Source of the DNA: Sceloporus undulatus
Lineage: Eukaryota; Chordata; Lepidosauria; Squamata; Phrynosomatidae
Assembly: GCF_019175285.1 (NCBI RefSeq)
Contig: NC_056527.1
Coordinates: forward strand, 120,987,273-121,051,272
Length of the DNA stretch: 64,000 nt
Reading direction: 5' to 3'
Numbering within the stretch: the first letter of the stretch is position 1; each line of letters opens with the position of its first letter. This document shows, piece by piece, positions 46,601 to 55,589 of the stretch. A program made the translations under genes and the position numbers. The notes beneath the pieces are model-generated. The model made no database searches, was not told the origin of the DNA, and saw nothing but the letters and a program-made list of their open reading frames with translations.

Positions 46601-49600
46601 TCACCAACCCTCCGCTGCCTCCTTGGGGCAGCACAGCACCCCACAAACAGACAGAACACAAAATCACAACATACGGGGAAACAACACAGCAACAAGAAGC
46701 AAACGAACCAGATCATCATACAATCACCTACACGCGGACCAGCAACCCCACTTGCCGAAGAACCCCCCGCACAACAAAGACAGACAAACAATCCAAAAAG
46801 AGAAGACACACACGCGAGCACGCGGAGACAACAACACTGATTCTAAAAACACACACCTAAAGCAGAAAACCCCAAGAACATCCCACAACCAAAACCTAAC
46901 GATGAGACAAAACCGACAACCACATGACCAGCCACACCTAAAAGGACAAAAACCAACCAAAACCCAACCTTACGACGAAGACAAACAGAACACAACAAAG
47001 GAGAACACCAAAACACAAACGAAGACACGCACACACAGCGAAACAAACCACAGCAGACCCCACACAAAACCCAGACCCTAAGCCCCCACGCTACAGCCAT
47101 ATGACAACAAGAGAAAAGAGAAAAAAAAGAAAAAAAAAGTTCACCAGATAGAGGTGCTCCTTCTCCGAAACCGCCTACTACCACCTCAATTGCGGGACTC
47201 CTTATCCAACTGGCCCATAGGGAATCATTGGGGAATGCTTTCTCATAGGGATACATCTTGGGGAAGACTGGCTCATGGGAATCATGGGAATGACTTCTCA
47301 TAGGGAATCATTGGGGAATCTTTCTCATAGGGAATCATTGGGGAAGACTGGCCCATAGGAATCATTGGGGAATGTTTCTCATAGGGAATCATTGGGGAAG
47401 ACTGGTTCTCATAGGGAATCATTGGGGAATGCTTCTCATAGGGAATCATTGGGAAGACTGGCTCATAGGGAATCATTGGGAATGCTTTCTCATAGGGAAT
47501 CATTGGGGAAGACTGGCTCATAGGGAATCATTGGGAATGCTTTCTCATAGGGAATCATTGGGGAAGACTGGCCATAGGGAATCATTGGGGAATGCTTTCT
47601 CATAGGGAATCATTGGGGAAGACTGGGCCCATATGGGAATTCATTGGGGAATGCTTTCTCATAGGGTGAATCATTGGGAAGACTGGCTCATAGGGAATCA
47701 TTGGGGAAGACTGGCTCATAGGGATCATTGGGGAATGCTTTTCATAGGGAATCATTGGGGAAGACTGCCTAGGATCATGGGAATGCTTTCTCATAGGGAA
47801 TCATGTGGGGAAGACTGGCTCATAGGGAATCATTGGGGAATGCTTTCTCATAGGAATCATTGGGGAAGGATGGCTCCATAGGGAATTCATGGGATGCTTT
47901 CTCATGGGAATCATTGGGGAAGACTGGCCTCATAGGGACTCATTGGGGAGATGCTTTATCTCATAGGGAATCATTGGGGAAGACTGGCCTATAGGAATCA
48001 TTTGGGGATGCTTTCTCATAGGGAATCATTGGGGAAGACTGGCCCATAGGGATCATTTTGGAATGCTTTCTCATAGGGAATCATTGGGGAAGACTGGCTC
48101 ATAGGGAATCATGGGGAATGCTTTCTCATAGGGAATCATTGGGAAGGACTTGCTCAATGGAATCATTGGGGAATGCTTTCTCCTAGGGAATCATTGGGGA
48201 AGACTGGCCCATAGGGATCATTGGGAATGCTTCTCATAGGGAATCATTGGGGGGGGGGGCGGAAGAACTGGCCCATAGGGGAATCATTGGGGAATGCTTC
48301 ATAGGGAATCATTGGGGAAGACTGGCCCATAGGGAATCATTGGGGAAGACTGGCCCATAGGGAATCATTGGGGAAGACTGGCCCATAGGGAATCATTGGG
48401 GAAGACTGGCCCATAGGGCATCATTGGGGAAGACTGGCCCATAGGGAATCATTGGGGAATGCTTTCTCATAGGGAATCATTGGGGAAGACTGGCCCATAG
48501 GGAATCATTGGGGAATGCTTGCCCATAGGGAATCATTGGGGAAGACTGGCCCATAGGGAATCATTGGGGAATGCTTTCTCATAGGGAATCATTGGGGAAG
48601 ACTGGCTCATAGGGAATCATTGGGGAAGACTGGCCCATAGGGAATCATTGGGGAATGCTTTCTCATAGGGAGCGCTTAACGGAACTTACGGAAACCTGGC
48701 TCCCGGCCCATGATACTTGCCACCTCCGCTGCCCTTTCCTTTGTCTTTTGGCGGTTCCCTCGTCATTCACCTCACAACAAGCCGCCCTGAGAGGGTCAGG
48801 AGGAGGGTCGGTATAAGATTGTGCCATTCCTGCCAGTTTCAAGTTCTCTCTTTCCCCCAGCGTTGGTCTTCTCTCATTCGAGTCGCATCACTGTAGTCGA
48901 CTCTTTTTTGCCTTTACAGATCCCGGGTTGCTGTCATCTATCGCCCTCCTGGTTCTGCTACCCCAAGTCCTATCATGACTTTGAATCTTGGCTACGTGTT
49001 TCTATCGGAATACAGTCCCTTCTCTAATCCTAGGTTCCTAGGTGACTTTAATATTCACCTGAAAATCCCACATCCTTCGTCATCTCGCCTTAGATCCCCT
49101 GTTTTGCTTCTTTTGGACCTTCATCAGCCTCAGTTCTAAACTCCGCAACCATTCCTCTGTCACGGTCTCGACCTAATTCTTGCTTGCTAAGTGTGTCATT
49201 TCCGACTACCTGGCATCTGATTTTTCCATTGTCCTGACCATCCATGTAATTTCTTTTACTCTTACTTATAATCCCACCTCCTCGTCGTACTGTCCAGGCG
49301 CCATTTCCGCCTCAGTCTGTTAACCGGACCATCGCAGTCAGACTTGATTCATCTCTCTCTTCTCTTGATCTTGGGGACGCTGCTGATTCAGCAATGTCTT
49401 CATTTTAATTCCACTCTTTCTTCAAAACTACTTGACAGCTTGGCTCCGTATCTGGTACATGTGTCTTCCCCCATGACCTAGGCCTCAGCGCCGGGCGCAC
49501 TCGCACTATCAGGTAACCCTTACTCCGGTCCGGCTCTCGAGCGGACTTGAACGTATTTGGAAAAAGTCTAGGGAACCGCCGATTTCATTCATTTATAAAT

Positions 49601-52600
49601 TCATCCTTTTATCTTTTTCACGCGCTCTGTCTATGGCAGAAACAGAACTATTTTAATCACTGATCGGCGCTAATGAGAGGCGCCCGCCGCCGTTTTGTTT
49701 CTTCCTGCTTCAATAAACTAACTCAACCTTCCTCTTCCCCTGTCTTCTCACTTTTTCCCCCACTGATTCGCCAACTACTTCAGCACAAAAGTCCAACTAA
49801 TTCAAATCTGAAATAGTTCCTCCCGACGTGCCCCCTTATCCACTAACCTCCTGGTACCTTCGACTGATAAACTCCTCTGGTTTCCCCCGTTGTTCCTCGG
49901 GAGGAACTCTCTAAGCTTGCGAAAGTCTTCCAACCTACTACATGGTTCTCGTGGATCCTATTCCCTCCCGTCTCCTAGCTCTATAGCCCTTTCTCTTCGG
50001 CCTCGCTCCTCTAATAGCTTTAAATCGCTCTCTCTCTTTGGGTTCCTTCCCCTCTCGTCAAACATGCTCTCGCACTCGTTTCCCCTCCCATTTCCTGAAG
50101 AAAACCCTCGTTCGACCCCTCTTCGGTTGTCTGCTATCGTCCAATTTCTCTTCTTTCTCTTCTCCGTTTTTTCTAAGGTCCTAGAAACGGGTCGTTTATT
50201 CGTCGCTGTAAATTAAGTTTCTTGAAGCCAAGCTCCATCCTAGAACCCCTCCAATCTGGCTTCCGCCACGGCACTCTACAGAGACAGACCCGCACTAAGA
50301 ATCTCAATGATCTCTTGGCGGGCCAAGGCAAACGGCCTCTACTCTATTCCGCATTCTTCTCGATTTGTCTGCAGCCTTTGACACTGTTTGATCACTGCGC
50401 CTGGTCGTTTACTTTCTGACCTTGGGTTTCGCCGACTCGGCGCTCGCGACTGGTTTAAATCTTACTTGTCAAATAGATCTTTTTTGCAGTGGTCACGGGT
50501 GATCAAACTTCATCCTCTGTTCCGCTATCTGTTTGGAGTTCCCCAGGGCGCGGTCTTGGTCCCTGCTGGTCCCTCTATACCACGGTCCTCTAGTAACTAC
50601 ATCAGTTCTTTTGTTTCTCCTATCATTTGTATGCAGATTGACACTTCAGAGCTGTAATCTCTCCCCCCTGACTTCGACGGGCTGGAACAGCAATGCTTCT
50701 TGTCTGACTGCCAGCTCTCAGTGGATGAGGCTCGGCGCTTAAGCTCAACATGTTCCAGACTGAGCTTCTCGTCTGTCCACCTAAACCCACCCTCCATTAG
50801 CTTTTCTGTGTTTTCTGTCGCGACACTTCTATTCAACCGGTTCATAAAGCGCCGCAGTCTTGCTTCATTTTTGACCTCTTCCTGTCATTTATTCCCCAGA
50901 TCCAAGGCCACCGCAGAGACCTGTAGATTCTTCCTCCACAACATTGCCAAGATCCCGCCATTCCTCGCAATCTCTTACTGCAAGACTCTGCCATGCCCTA
51001 GTGGTTTCGATTCGCGACTAGATTATTGTTACCTCCTTCGAACAGGGCTTCCCTCTTTCACACCTCCATCATTTAAATATCGGTCCAGCATTCAACTGCC
51101 CGTATTGTCCCATCCACTCGCCGCTTTGACCATGTGTCTCCTCTTTTATCCTCCCTTCATTGGCTCCCTTCCCCTTTCGCATCCGGTACAAGCTTTTTGT
51201 TACTGACGTTCAAAGCCCTCCTGGGTTGGCCCCTCCTTACTTATCTGACCTTCTTTCTCCTTACATCCTACTACGCACCTCCGCGCTGGTAGGCAGGGTC
51301 TCCGGTCACAATGTAGGACTAAACCACTCCCCCTCCCGAATGCGTCCCTGCTCGCTTGCTGCCCCTATCTCCTGGAACCTTCTTCCCCCACACGCACACT
51401 CATCACTTCTCTGGCCAGTTCAAAACTGAATATAAAGACTATAGATTGTTTAAGAAGAAGATTCCCAGAGGTGGAGCCCCTCTCTGAAACGCAGGGAAGC
51501 CGTCCTTCTAACCATCCAGTAAGAGCCAAGCCCTTCCGTCCAGTCATCTGCCGTTGTACCAGGGCCGTCGGAGAGTGAGAAAAGAATCTGCTGGAACGTG
51601 ATCTATTACCACCAAACACGTCCCTTCTCCTTTTGTGTTCGTGGTCTTCTTAAGATTGTGTAAGGCCTGAGGGCAGGGAACCGGTCTGGACTAAAAAATT
51701 GGATGTACAGCGCTGTGGTAAACTTACAGCGCTTTAATAAATAAAGGTTAATAATAATATAGAATAATAAATAGTGGGGAAGACTGGCCATAAGGAATCA
51801 TTGGTGGAATAGGCTTTCTCGAATAGGTGAATCATATGGGGAAGACTGGCCATAAATGGAATCATTGGGGAATGTCGTTTCTCATAGGGAATGCATTGGG
51901 GGAAGATCTGGCCCATAAGGAAGTAGTGGGGGAATTGCTTTTCTCATAAGGGAATCATTGGGGAAGACTGCCGCATAGGGAAGTCATTGGGGAAGACTGG
52001 CCCATAGGGAATCATTGGGGAATGCTTTCATCATAGGGAATCATTGGGGAAAGACGTGGCCCATAGGTGAAGTCATTGGGGGAAGACTGGCTCATAGGGA
52101 ATCATTGGGGAAGACTGGCCCAGTAAGGGGAATCGATTGGGGAAGTGCTTTCTAATAGGGAATCATTGGGGAAGACTGGCCATAAGGAATCAAATATTGG
52201 GGAATGGCTTTCATAAGGGAATCATTGGGGAATGCTTCTCAATAGGGGAATCATTGGGGAGACTGGCCCATAGGAATCATTGGGGAAGGCTTCTCATAGG
52301 AATCATTGGGGAAACTGCCCCATAGGGAAGATGGGGAAGAACTGGCCAGGAATCATTGGGGAGAATGCGTTCTCATAGGGAATCATTGGGGAAGACTGGC
52401 TCCATAGGGAATCATTGGGGAATGCTTTTATGGGTTCCTTGGGGAAGATGGCTGCATAGGGAATCATTGGGGAAGACTGGCCGCTAGGGAATCATTGGGG
52501 AATGACGGCTTTCATAGGGAAATCATTGGGAGACTTGGCTCATAGGGAATCATTGGGAAGACTGCCATAGATCATTGGGAAGCGGCCATGGGAATCATTG

Positions 52601-55023
52601 GGAATGGTCCCATAGGGAATCATTGGGGGAAGACTGGCCCAGAGGGAATCATTGGGGAATGCCTTTCTCATAGGGAATCATTGGGGAATACTGGGCCCAT
52701 AGGATCATGGGGCGCCATAGGAATCATGGGGAAGCGTGCTCATATGGGAATCATTGGGGAGACTGGCCCATAGGAATCATTGGGGAATGCTTTCTCATAG
52801 GGAATCATTGGGGAGAACTGGCCCATAGGGAAATCATTGGGGGATGCTTTTCTCATAGGGAATCATTGGGGAAGACTGGCCCATAGGGAATCATTGGGGA
52901 AGACTGCCCTAGATCTTGGGGAATGCTTCTCATGGGAATCATGGGGAGAGGCCATGAGGGAATCATGGGGATTGCTTTCCAAGGGAATCGCATTTGGGGA
53001 GCTCTCATAGGAATCTTGGGAATGCTTTCATAGGAATCATTGGGGAAGTGCTTTCTCATAGGGAATCATTGGGGAAGACTGGCCATAGGGATCATTGGGG
53101 AAGACTGGCCGATAGGGAATCATGGGGGAAGACTGGCATGGAATCATTGGGGATCTTTCTATAGGGAATGCATTGGGGAAGACTGGCCCATAGGGAATCA
53201 TTGGGGAAGACCTGGCCCATAGGGAATCATTGGGGAATGCTGTTCTCATAGGGAATCATTGTGGAATGCTGACCCAGAGGAATCATTGGGAAGACTGGCC
53301 ATAGGGAATCATTGGGGAATGCTTTCTCATAGGGAATCATTGGGGAAGACGGCCATAGGGAATCATGGGGGAATGCTTTCTCATAGGGATCATTGGGGAA
53401 GACTGGCCCATAGGGAATCATTGGGGAAGACTGGGCTCGTAGGAATCATTGGGAATGCTTTCTCATAGGGAATCATTGGGGAAGACTGGCCGCATAGGGA
53501 ATCATTGGGGGAATGCTTTCTCATAGGGGAATCATTGGGGAAGATGGCCATAGGGAATCATTGGGGAAGACTGGCCCATAGGGAATCATTGGGAAGATGC
53601 GTCTTTCTCATAGGGAATCATTTGGGAAGACTGGCCCATAGGGAATCATTGGGGAATGCTTTCTCATAAGGGAATCATTGGGGAAGACTGGCCCATAGTG
53701 AATGCATTGGGGCAAGAACGGGCTCATAGGGAATCATTGGGGAAATGCTTTCTCATAGGGAACATTGGGGGAAGGATGGGCCCATAGGGAATCATTGGGG
53801 AATGCTTTCTCATCGAGGTAATCATTGGGGGAAGGGAGATCTGGGACTTCCATAGGGAATCATTGGGGAAGACTGGCCATAGGGAATCATTTGGGGAATC
53901 TGTTCTCATAGGGAATCATTGGGGGAAGACTGGTCCCATAGGGAATCATTGGGGGAAACTGGCTCATAGGGACTCATTGGGGAATGCTGTTCTATAGGGA
54001 GATCATTGGGGGAAGGAACTTGGCCCTCATAGGGAAATCATTGGGAATGCTTCTCTCATAGGGAATCAGTGGGGAAGACTGGCCCATAGGGAATCATTGG
54101 GGAATGCTTTCTCATAGGGAATCATTGGGGAAGGCTTCCATAGGGGAAATCATTGGTTGGAATGCTGGCCCATAGGAATCATTGGGGAAGACTGGCCCAT
54201 AGGGAAGTATTGGGGAATGCTTTCGCATAGGGAATCATTGGGGAAGACTGGCCCATAGGAATCATGGGGAATGTTTCTCAAGGGGAATCATTGGGGAAGA
54301 CTGGCCCATAGGATCATTGTGGAAACTGGCTCTAGGGAAGCTTTGGGAATGCTTTCTCATAGGGAATGCATTGGGGAAGACTGGCCCATAGGGAATCAAT
54401 TGGGGGAATGCTTTCTCATAGGGAATCATGGGAAGACTGGCGCTCATAGGGATCATTGGGAATGCTTTCTCATAGTGAATCATTGGGGAAGACTGGCCAT
54501 AAGGGAATCATTTGGGGAATGCGTTTCTCATAGGGAAGTCATTGGGGAAGACGTGGCCAATAGGGAATATTGTGGAAGGCTGGCCTATAGGGAATGCCGG
54601 AGGAATGCTTCCTCAGGGGGCAATAATCCTGCATGGCCCAGGGATTCCCCACCGCTTTCCCATGGCCAAGTCTTCCTTGACCATCCCCTCTGGGCCAGTG
54701 TTTCCCTATCGGCTTCCCTCTGGGCCCGTCTCCTGCTGCAGGGCTCCTCCGAGGGCCAGGGCCGACCTCCGGGGGGTGTTGAGGATCCTGTCCTGGCGCC
54801 GCCCGCCCCCTTCCTCGCCGCCGCCGCCCTCGTCCTCGTCCTCCTCGTCGCTCTCGGTCTCGGTGCTGGGCCTGTCCGCCCTCTTCCTCTTGCGGAAGCG
54901 ACTCCCTCTCAGCGGCGCCCGAGGCGACGAAGGCAGCGAGGAGGAAGACGAAGACGGCGACCCCTGGGCTCCTCTGCCCCAAGCCTCCCGGCCGCTCCAG
55001 ACCCGGCTGCTCAGGGAGCCCAT
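34674..55023 (-). CDS. GMCL1: GMCL1, germ cell-less 1, BTB-domain CUL3 adaptor (complete, 14 exons)
   Basis: Coding exons in transcript order: 55023-54767, 42372-42249, 41705-41609, 41521-41424, 40828-40716, 40210-40145, 39673-39589, 39128-39038, 38700-38560, 37764-37695, 36962-36887, 36226-36081, 35365-35278, 34802-34674. All junctions are GT-AG, phases agree, and the sum is 1581 nt (526 residues plus TGA). The start MGSLSSRV fits an N-myristoylation signal (G2, S6), followed by a basic KRKR stretch and an acidic TESDEEDEDE stretch. The BTB domain covers about residues 94-192 (SGYFSSMFSGSWRES, SLYRDDVLINPSRV). A BACK-like region follows to about 310, then the conserved C-terminal part (YCWRWTGFNFGFDLLVTYTN, SGSVSLQPRRNIAFR). 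The match to vertebrate GMCL1 is close throughout. Human GMCL1 is 515 residues; the tail here is longer (ending NEGQPENQET). Known role: substrate adaptor for CUL3 ubiquitin ligase at the nuclear envelope, linked to germ cells. Intron 1 (42373-54766) is almost all tandem repeat. The exon-1 donor (AG then GTCGGC) is weak but keeps the frame. Confidence 0.97.
36400..36705 (+). mobile_element. L2-type LINE 3' fragment in GMCL1 intron 11
   Basis: CTGAGGGCAGGGAACTGTCT, GTAAGCCGCCTTGAGAGCCA, GGGCGGGATATCAATACC and a long TAAA tail. Confidence 0.8.
37075..37285 (+). repeat. About 60-bp tandem repeat (3.4 copies) in GMCL1 intron 10
   Basis: CCACCATCTTGAGGGGGAGA recurs four times with GGAAGACAAAGAGCCCTCCT between. 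Open frames across it are periodic artefacts. Confidence 0.92.
37286..37375 (+). mobile_element. LINE 3' tail directly after the 60-bp repeat
   Basis: TGTACACCGCTATGATCATT, GCGGAATAGCGGTCTATAAA then TTA repeats, an L2-group tail. Confidence 0.75.
39250..39481. mobile_element. Tigger/pogo-like MITE with TA duplication in GMCL1 intron 7
   Basis: Left end CAGTCAGACCTTCTTATACA, right end TATAACAAGGGTCCACTG (inverted), flanked by TA at 39248-39249 and 39482-39483. Confidence 0.85.
41135..41213. mobile_element. Half of a family A MITE in GMCL1 intron 4
   Basis: GACAGTTCAAGTGGTGTCGA, GGACTATTTCTGCAGTGTGG, ATGCAGCC. Confidence 0.7.
42690..44190 (+). repeat. A-to-C converted part of the 28-bp array
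   Basis: The monomers are still in register, but the A positions read as C: GGGAATCATT becomes GGGCCTCCTT, GGGGAAGACTGG becomes GGGGCCGCCTGG, and TTTCTCATA becomes TTTCTCCTC. The change is partial at 42690-43000 and near-complete by 43050. G, T and C positions are mostly kept. A 19-base G run lies at 43275-43293. Biological hypermutation or a base-calling fault are both conceivable; the second is likelier. Confidence 0.85.
43496..43690 (+). repeat. T/C-rich block, copy 1 of a duplicated segment
   Basis: Shares order and wording with 44500-44690: CTTGCCTTGTTTGTC, TTGTGCG, a GC-rich patch, then CTCAACC and a CTTCTTC run. It is not part of the 28-bp monomer. Origin unknown. Confidence 0.6.
44190..47205. 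other. A/C-dominated low-complexity stretch inside the array
   Basis: The plus strand is mostly A and C with few G and T, grading from C-rich (about 44200-45470) to A-rich (about 46640-47100). Recognisable, partly converted monomers reappear at about 45475-45560, 45650-45895, 46320-46400 and 46575-46630. The long plus-strand open frames here arise because stop codons need T. No gene or known repeat is recognised. Low-quality consensus sequence is the likeliest explanation. Confidence 0.7.
44500..44690 (+). repeat. T/C-rich block, copy 2 of a duplicated segment
   Basis: Second copy of the segment at 43496-43690, about 1 kb downstream, with differences spread along its length (ACTTGCCTTGTTTGTCC, GTTGTGCGACACG, CTTCTTCTTG). 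Confidence 0.6.
47205..48670 (+). repeat. Clean part of the 28-bp array
   Basis: Regular A and B monomers. Single-base gains and losses are common until about 48290; the last 380 bp before the LINE are almost perfect. Confidence 0.95.
48671..51774 (+). mobile_element. L2-clade LINE inserted in the 28-bp array
   Basis: A non-LTR retrotransposon on the plus strand. Endonuclease remnant: VAVIYRPPG near 48930 and LGDFNIHL near 49030. Reverse-transcriptase remnants: LEPLQSGFRHGT near 50240, WFKSYLSNRSF near 50455, GVPQGAVL near 50538 and a degraded YADD box near 50630. The C-terminal motif LAPPYLSDLLSPYI is near 51225. The 3' end has an L2-like tail (CTGAGGGCAGGGAA, TACAGCGCT, then TAA repeats). 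The frame is broken many times, often by single extra bases (for example around the YADD box), so decay and consensus error cannot be separated. No clear target-site duplication is seen. Confidence 0.85.
51775..54600 (+). repeat. Right arm of the 28-bp array, rich in single-base insertions
   Basis: A and B monomers continue to within 170 bp of the GMCL1 exon-1 donor. Extra single bases are frequent (for example GACGTGGCCC for GACTGGCCC, ATCGATTGGGG for ATCATTGGGG) and occur at random positions within monomers, unlike inherited variants, which would recur. Confidence 0.93.
54630..54745 (-). repeat. Diverged inverted monomers next to GMCL1 exon 1
   Basis: Between the array end and the exon-1 donor the plus strand reads CATGGCCAAGTCTTCCTTG, then CTCTGGGCCAGTGTTTCCC and TCCCTCTGGGCCCGTCTCC. 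These resemble the reverse complement of form A, whose C-rich strand contains GGGCCAGTCTTCCCC. About three old units appear to lie in opposite orientation to the main array. Confidence 0.55.
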
Positions 55024-55589
55024 GGCCGCCTCCTTCTCCTCCTCATCGAGGGAAGGGACCCTTCAACGGCTTCCTTCCAACCGCCGCCGCTGCCGCCGCC
55101 ATTATTGCCACGGCTGCTGACGATTTACCGCGCGTGCGCACTGCGCAGCCCTCCACAACTCCCAACCGCCGCCATTAGCGCTGCAGAGCTACGGCGCATG
55201 CGTGCTCTTCGACGCATACGTGGACCGCCTTTCACCCGAGCTTTAGGACTACATCTCCCACAATCCCTGCCCACTCAATGCCTCTGAGAAAGCGGACTTA
55301 AGAGTCTATGAAAGCTCCTGCCATTGACTTCTTTGTTTAGTTAGTCTCAAAGGTGCTACAAGATCTGACTACATGCTGATTCCAGAGACTAACAAGGCTA
55401 TGCCTTTGAACTCAGACTTGCAAAGAGCTCTGGGAGATGGAGTCCAAAACAAAGCTTGAGCGAGCATAGAGATGACAGCCCAGTCTAGAGTGGCCCTTTC
55501 GTACTCTCTATGGTTGCAAGCATACCGTGCTGTACTTCCGGCGTGGAACCGGAAGAAGGGAGGAACGGTAGTGCACTGCTGTGGAGAGC
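55024..55589. promoter_or_regulatory. Divergent GMCL1-TSR1 promoter, CpG-rich
   Basis: The 566 bp between the two start codons is GC- and CpG-rich on the GMCL1 side, continuing into GMCL1 exon 1. Motifs seen: NRF1-like GCGCATGCGT at 55194-55203 and a second GCGTGCGCA-type cluster at 55132-55147; YY1-like AATGGCGGC (reverse strand) near 55095-55103 and 55168-55176; a ZNF143-like site (ACTACATCTCCCACAATCCC) starting at 55248 and a weaker one on the reverse strand at 55425-55445; two inverted ETS/GABP-like sites at 55534-55541 (ACTTCCGG) and 55548-55555 (ACCGGAAG), just upstream of the TSR1 ATG. No TATA box is evident. A repeat fragment (55285-55415) interrupts the region. Motif calls are by eye; transcription starts are not known. 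Confidence 0.8.
55285..55415 (+). mobile_element. Interspersed repeat fragment inside the divergent promoter
   Basis: GACTTAAGAGTCTATGAAAG, TTAGTCTCAAAGGTGCTACA and GAGACTAACAAGGCTATGCC; same family as 8078-8155. Confidence 0.65.

Larger units (their letters stand above)
42463..54600. repeat. 28-bp minisatellite array filling GMCL1 intron 1 (interrupted)
   Basis: The plus-strand monomer alternates two 28-bp forms. Form A is GGGGAAGACTGGCCCATA plus GGGAATCATT; form B is GGGGAATGCTTTCTCATA plus GGGAATCATT. They often alternate, giving a 56-bp higher-order unit. The array begins about 90 bp upstream of the exon-2 acceptor and ends about 170 bp from the exon-1 donor, so it makes up nearly the whole intron. 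It is clean at 42463-42690 and 47205-48670, altered at 42690-47205, interrupted by an L2 LINE at 48671-51774, and rich in single-base insertions at 51775-54600. I know of no named satellite with this monomer. Confidence 0.95.

Noticed and set aside
47282-47521. Repeat peptide such as MIPYEKAFP as a real protein
   Set aside because: It comes from reading the 28-bp monomer in shifting frames and depends on local indels.
47205-54500. CRISPR array (28-bp repeats)
   Set aside because: Direct tandem repeats without unique spacers, inside an intron of an animal gene.
55581-55589. Upstream GTG start for TSR1
   Set aside because: The ATG at 55590 matches the family N-terminus; no reason exists for a non-ATG start.
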